Source: Toxotes chatareus | Taxonomy: Eukaryota > Chordata > Actinopteri > Toxotidae | Assembly (NCBI GenBank): GCA_016801885.1 | Contig: CM028888.1 | Span: 1,080,001-1,144,000 of the forward strand | Direction of reading: 5' to 3' | DNA length: 64,000 nucleotides | Part shown: positions 60,351 through 64,000 of the stretch, in pieces | Layout: every line of letters starts with the position of its first letter | How positions within the stretch are numbered: position 1 is the first letter of the stretch | Notes under the pieces: generated by a model | Told to the model about the DNA's origin: nothing | The model's database searches: none | Seen by the model: the letters and a program-made list of their open reading frames with translations, nothing else | Position numbers and translations under genes: made by a program

Positions 60351-60352
<2 letters not shown>

Positions 60353-60381
<29 letters not shown>
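60353..60381 (+). repeat. (CA)n microsatellite
   Basis: Perfect CA run of about 14 units. Confidence 0.95.
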
Positions 60382-60383
<2 letters not shown>

Positions 60384-60929
60384 ATGCAGAGCAGCTGGAT
60401 TCATCCTCCAGACACATGTGTAGGTTTTATCTCTGAGCCACTTACACAAGAACAACATTGTTTTTTTATGGTCCAGCTGCTCGTGGTTCATATTTAGAGA
60501 ACCACTGGTTTATCTGCAGCTCTGCTGGTTCAGAACCGAGGTACCAGCTACGTGTTGGACCATCGGCCACTCTGTCATAATGATGATAATAACGATGATG
60601 ACCTTCCTTTCAGCTTTATCACATATTTATCTGGCAGAATCGTTGGTTTGTTTCCAGCCTGTCTGATCATCTGAGCATTTGTACTAATCATCATGCTGGA
60701 CTTATTTTTAGGAATGTCTCTGTTCTCCGATCGCAGTATTTTCTGTGCTGTATACAGTTCACAGAACTGACAGAACCGACAGAACTGATCACCAGAGCTA
60801 TGAAAATGAGAACACAGTTATAATAAACTGTAGTTTTCTACCAAAAACAACCAGAGTCCTTGAAAAATCCAAAGAAATCAGGCCCAGATGTCTTCTTTTT
60901 ACCCAAGGGTTGTCTTTGTCTGAACATAG

Positions 60930-60974
60930 CACTCACTCACTCACTCACTCATTCACTCACTCACTCACTCACTC
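60930..60974 (+). repeat. (ACTC)n tetranucleotide repeat
   Basis: About 11 ACTC units with one ATTC variant. Confidence 0.95.
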
Positions 60975-61059
60975 TCTGAGATTCAGGAGGAAGTTCAGTA
61001 GTTTGCTGCTACATTTCCATTTTCCCTCATTGTTCATGCAGTAAGAAGATTATCCCTAT

Positions 61060-61124
61060 TGTGTGTTTGTGCGCGTGCGTGCGTGCATGTGTGTGTGTGT
61101 GCGTGCGTGTGTGTGTGTGTGTGT
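61060..61124 (+). repeat. (TG)n with CGTG interruptions
   Basis: TG/CG alternating purine-pyrimidine tract of about 65 bp. Confidence 0.9.
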
Positions 61125-61299
61125 GCGTTGCCGTGGCTCCCTGGAGCCTGACATCATTTCACCGGGTGTTTTCAGTGAAGGAGGAGGAGGACACGATGTC
61201 AAACCCTGACTCTGTCTCTGAATCACAGCGAGCTGCCGTTAGCAACATTAGCATTGTTTGCTCACTGAGGCGCTGACTGATGTTTTTCAGAGTATAAAG

Positions 61300-61495
61300 C
61301 CATGCAGGCTGCACTGTGGGGCTGTGCTACAGCTAAACGCTAACAGCAGCAACAAAAACGCCAAGTCAGCAGGTTCCATCCTCTGGGGACCATGAATGTC
61401 TGTGCGAATGTTTCATGATAATCCCTCAGATAGATGTCGAGTTATTTCAGTCTGGACCAAAGTGGTGGACGGAGTTACAGACGCACTGTCTCTGG
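61300..61495 (+). repeat. interspersed repeat family B, right-hand part
   Basis: Contains GGGGACCATGAATGTCTGTG, TTTCATGATAATCC and TTTCAGTCTGGACCAAAGTG, followed by GGTGGACGGA. These are the right-hand segment of the same common teleost repeat as I remember it. Confidence 0.65.
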
Positions 61496-61939
61496 TCTGA
61501 CTAGAAATTGATGAAGAAGAAAAAGAAAACCTTTCAAAGTAAACTTCCTGTCTGGAATAATCATGTTTTTCAGCAGTTTATCCTTTTGACAAACTGCATT
61601 TTTAATCTTTGGGGGACGAGATGTCGTGCGTGTGGTTTTCCCTCGTCTCGCTCTGGTTGAAGCTGTGCAGCGTCGACTGTATGTTACACATGTTTATTCA
61701 CATGTATATTCATTCGCTCTTCCTGCTGCAGCGTGTGAATGTGTTCGGCCACATGTCATCTGACCTACTTCACATTCAGCATCAGCGTTCAGCCCACTCT
61801 GTGTGTGTGCGTGTGTGTGTGTGTGGGTCACTCTGGCACGTCGCCGTCCGTCCTCACATTCACACCGGAAATTAGAGACAGAGACAGAGGACGAGGGGAG
61901 GAGGTGGAGTGAGCAGGAGATGGAGATGCAGAGAGGCAG

Positions 61940-61958
61940 GAGTGTGTGTGTGTGTGTG
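61940..61958 (+). repeat. (GT)n microsatellite
   Basis: Short GT run. Confidence 0.85.
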
Positions 61959-62092
61959 TTTTAAATAGAAAGAAAAAGAGGCAGAGAGACATAGGGTTTG
62001 TATTAGAGAGAGAGGGAGGCTGGATGAAAGGCCTTCCTGGCCGACAGCCCACAGCGACTCACCATCAGAGACTGTTCGATCACAAGGGGTCT

Positions 62093-62188
62093 GTATGTGT
62101 GAGTGTGTGTCTCTCTGTGTGTCTGTGTGTGTGTGTGAGTGTCTCTCTGTGTGTGTCTGTGTGTCTCTGTGTGTGTGTCTCTCTGTGT

Positions 62189-62225
<37 letters not shown>

Positions 62226-62336
62226 TCTCTGTGTGTCTGTGTGTGTGTGTGTGTGTCTCTCTGTGTGTGTGTCTCTGTGTGTCTCGCTGTGTGTGTCTCT
62301 GTGTGTGTGTGTCTCTGTGTGTGTCTCTCTGTGTGT

Positions 62337-62377
<41 letters not shown>

Positions 62378-62394
62378 TCTGTGTGTGTGTGTGA
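62093..62394 (+). repeat. 300-bp compound (TG)n/(TCTC)n array
   Basis: TG runs separated by regularly spaced TCTCTC or TCTCTG words (GTGTGTCTCTCTGTGTG units). Several overlapping Cys-Val-Ser-rich frames are open through it and are artefacts of the repeat. Confidence 0.95.
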
Positions 62395-63999
62395 GTCCTT
62401 TGAGATGCCCTCCTTCTGTTGTAAGTCCAGCCTGTTCTACACAGACGTCTCTGTTTGAGGTGAGTCCACAGCCAGATGAGGCTGCAGCAGCTGACAGTTG
62501 TAAAAATTCAATGATTAAGACACAAGATGAAAAATCCTAGATTTCATGCAGCTGGAGGGGAATTCTGTATTTTTCTATATTTCTGTGTATTTGTCTTATT
62601 GCCTCTAAATCCCTGCATCCTACCAACACGTATCCAGCCTGGCTTATCCTCTTCCTCTGGGCCATAGAGCTGCAGTGATCCACACTGTTACACTGGGTGA
62701 CGTGTTGTGTTTCACTGCATTCGGCACCATTCAGCACAGTAATAAATAAAAAGCACCTCGAACTTGAGTAAAAGTTATTTTCCTCCGCTGGATGTTTTGT
62801 ATATTCACCACAAACAAATGACACAATAGCTGAGTCCGAACAGGAAGAAGAAGGCAAAACATTTTGGTTCAGGATTATTCGTCTGTTCAGAGAAAACGTT
62901 TTCAGAGGCCTGGACTATCTCTGCGGTCCATCAGGTCCCAGTTAAACGTCCCCTCGCTCGTCCAAACACTCCCTGTTTTCCCTCCTGTTTACACTCACCC
63001 ACTGCTCACATGGCAACGGCTCAACACTGTGCCGGACGCTGTGCTGGTCAGTGCTCAGCTCTGATTGGTGCAGCTCACCAGCCACAGGAAGTCCATTGTT
63101 GCCCGTCCAGGACACAAAGCGCGGCTGTGAAAGCCGCTGTGGGCTTCGTGGAGAGTCGTGGTGAGAGTGACCTGTGACGGGATGAATCCGTGTGCAGTGA
63201 GGGAATTCTGAACATTTTCTCTGCAGATACTTTCAGATCTGGGTCTAATGTGAACAGTCTGGAGGAGCACGGCGGCAGCACAGCTTTGCTCCGCGACTGG
63301 CTGCTTCTTTAAAAAACATAAATGCTCCAGCGTCTCTCAGGCTGTAAAAACTCATCTGTTGACAGATTAAATCTAACAACTTATGTCAGAGGTCATGTTT
63401 ACGACGGATCCGATGAAATGTACTCATGAGAGTTAGTAGAGGAAGTTGTTCTCCACACCTGGAACTGATCAGGTAGAAGAGCAGGTGTTGCTCTACACGT
63501 CTCATCAAACCTTTGACAAACATCATGGTGAAATGTGTTTGGTTCCCCTCAGTGAAACGGCGCCTTAGCACAGAGGATGATGCACTTCCTGTTACACTGC
63601 TAATGTGAAACGCCTGACTGTGTGTCAGTGAGTCTGTCCTCCTGTCCTCACAGTGTTGGTCAAACATCGTCCTGTAGCACAGTTTTCTTTGTGTCATTAG
63701 TTTCTCTCCAGCCTCGGCTTTACCACCTGCTCCCAAACGGCTGCAGCAGTTACACATGTCGAGTTATGTTCTGTGCTTTACATAAACAGACAGACTCTTC
63801 CTAAACATAGAATCGGACCTGATGTGTCAGAGTTTGTAGTATTTCTGGAATAATCAGAGCAGGAACCTCCGTCCTCCCTGAGGCAGTTTGGCAGTTTTCG
63901 GTGCCGAGGACGAGTCGACTCAACACACTCAGAGAAACAATGCGAGGCCTCTGTGTCACAGCAGCAGTCAGTTGTGTGTGTGTGTTTTGTGTAGTTGTG
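62395..63999. other. intron, unique sequence to window end
   Basis: No exon, repeat or motif recognised. No drebrin-like second exon is visible before the end of the window. Confidence 0.45.
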
Positions 64000-64000
64000 C

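Larger units (their letters stand above)
11951..63999 (+). other. inferred first intron (5' part) of the drebrin-family gene
   Basis: The donor GTGAGTCC opens at 11951. The next drebrin exon should start with G to complete the Trp codon and continue the ADF-H domain (a Tyr-rich YTYE-type motif, later a VLINW motif). No such stretch was found by eye on the plus strand to the end of the window, so the intron appears to exceed 52 kb. It contains all repeats listed from 12 kb onward. An exon missed by eye, or a gene truncated by assembly, would change this. Confidence 0.5.

Noticed and set aside
61946..62540. Cys/Val/Ser-rich frames of 100-170 residues
   Set aside because: Repeat translation of the (TG)n/(TCTC)n array.

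Overview
The window looks like nuclear DNA of a ray-finned fish, probably a spiny-rayed (percomorph) teleost. Long CA/GT microsatellites, CpG-poor bulk DNA with one sharp CpG island, a V-SINE, hAT and LINE debris, and several interspersed repeats that I recognise from memory as common in percomorph genomes all point this way. The species cannot be fixed from the sequence. There is no sign of bacterial or viral genes.

Only one exon of a protein-coding gene can be supported. It is the first coding exon (11868-11950, plus strand) of a drebrin-family actin-binding protein, most likely drebrin (dbn1). It sits in a CpG island at about 11.66-12.67 kb and ends in a strong splice donor. No further coding exon of the gene was found, so 11.95-64 kb reads as the 5' part of a first intron longer than 52 kb, and 1-11.6 kb as its upstream flank.

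Layout. 1-9.3 kb is non-coding flank with a degenerate AT-rich array and a 20-bp minisatellite that has a 78-bp higher-order period. 9.28-10.17 kb is a decayed hAT transposon whose BED zinc finger is split by a V-SINE. 11.2-19.5 kb holds the promoter, exon 1, a G-rich tract and several copies of one interspersed family. 20-38 kb is mostly unique intron with short repeats, 41-bp and 8-bp tandem arrays, and a (GT)43 run. 38.6-46.5 kb contains two very large strand-asymmetric minisatellites (1.6 kb of CT/GA and 3.7 kb of GT/CA). 47-50.2 kb carries another minisatellite and two LINE fragments. 50-64 kb is intron with microsatellites and old repeats.

The most interesting single signal is at 54.17-54.31 kb. 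A textbook 3' splice site (branch point, long pyrimidine tract, 62-nt AG-free zone) is followed with no gap by a consensus donor (CAG|GTAAG), and a second donor lies 73 nt downstream. This is the architecture of a vertebrate recursive splice site with its RS-exon. Joined to the drebrin exon the RS-exon would give TGG-TAA, an immediate stop. No novel multi-gene system is visible.
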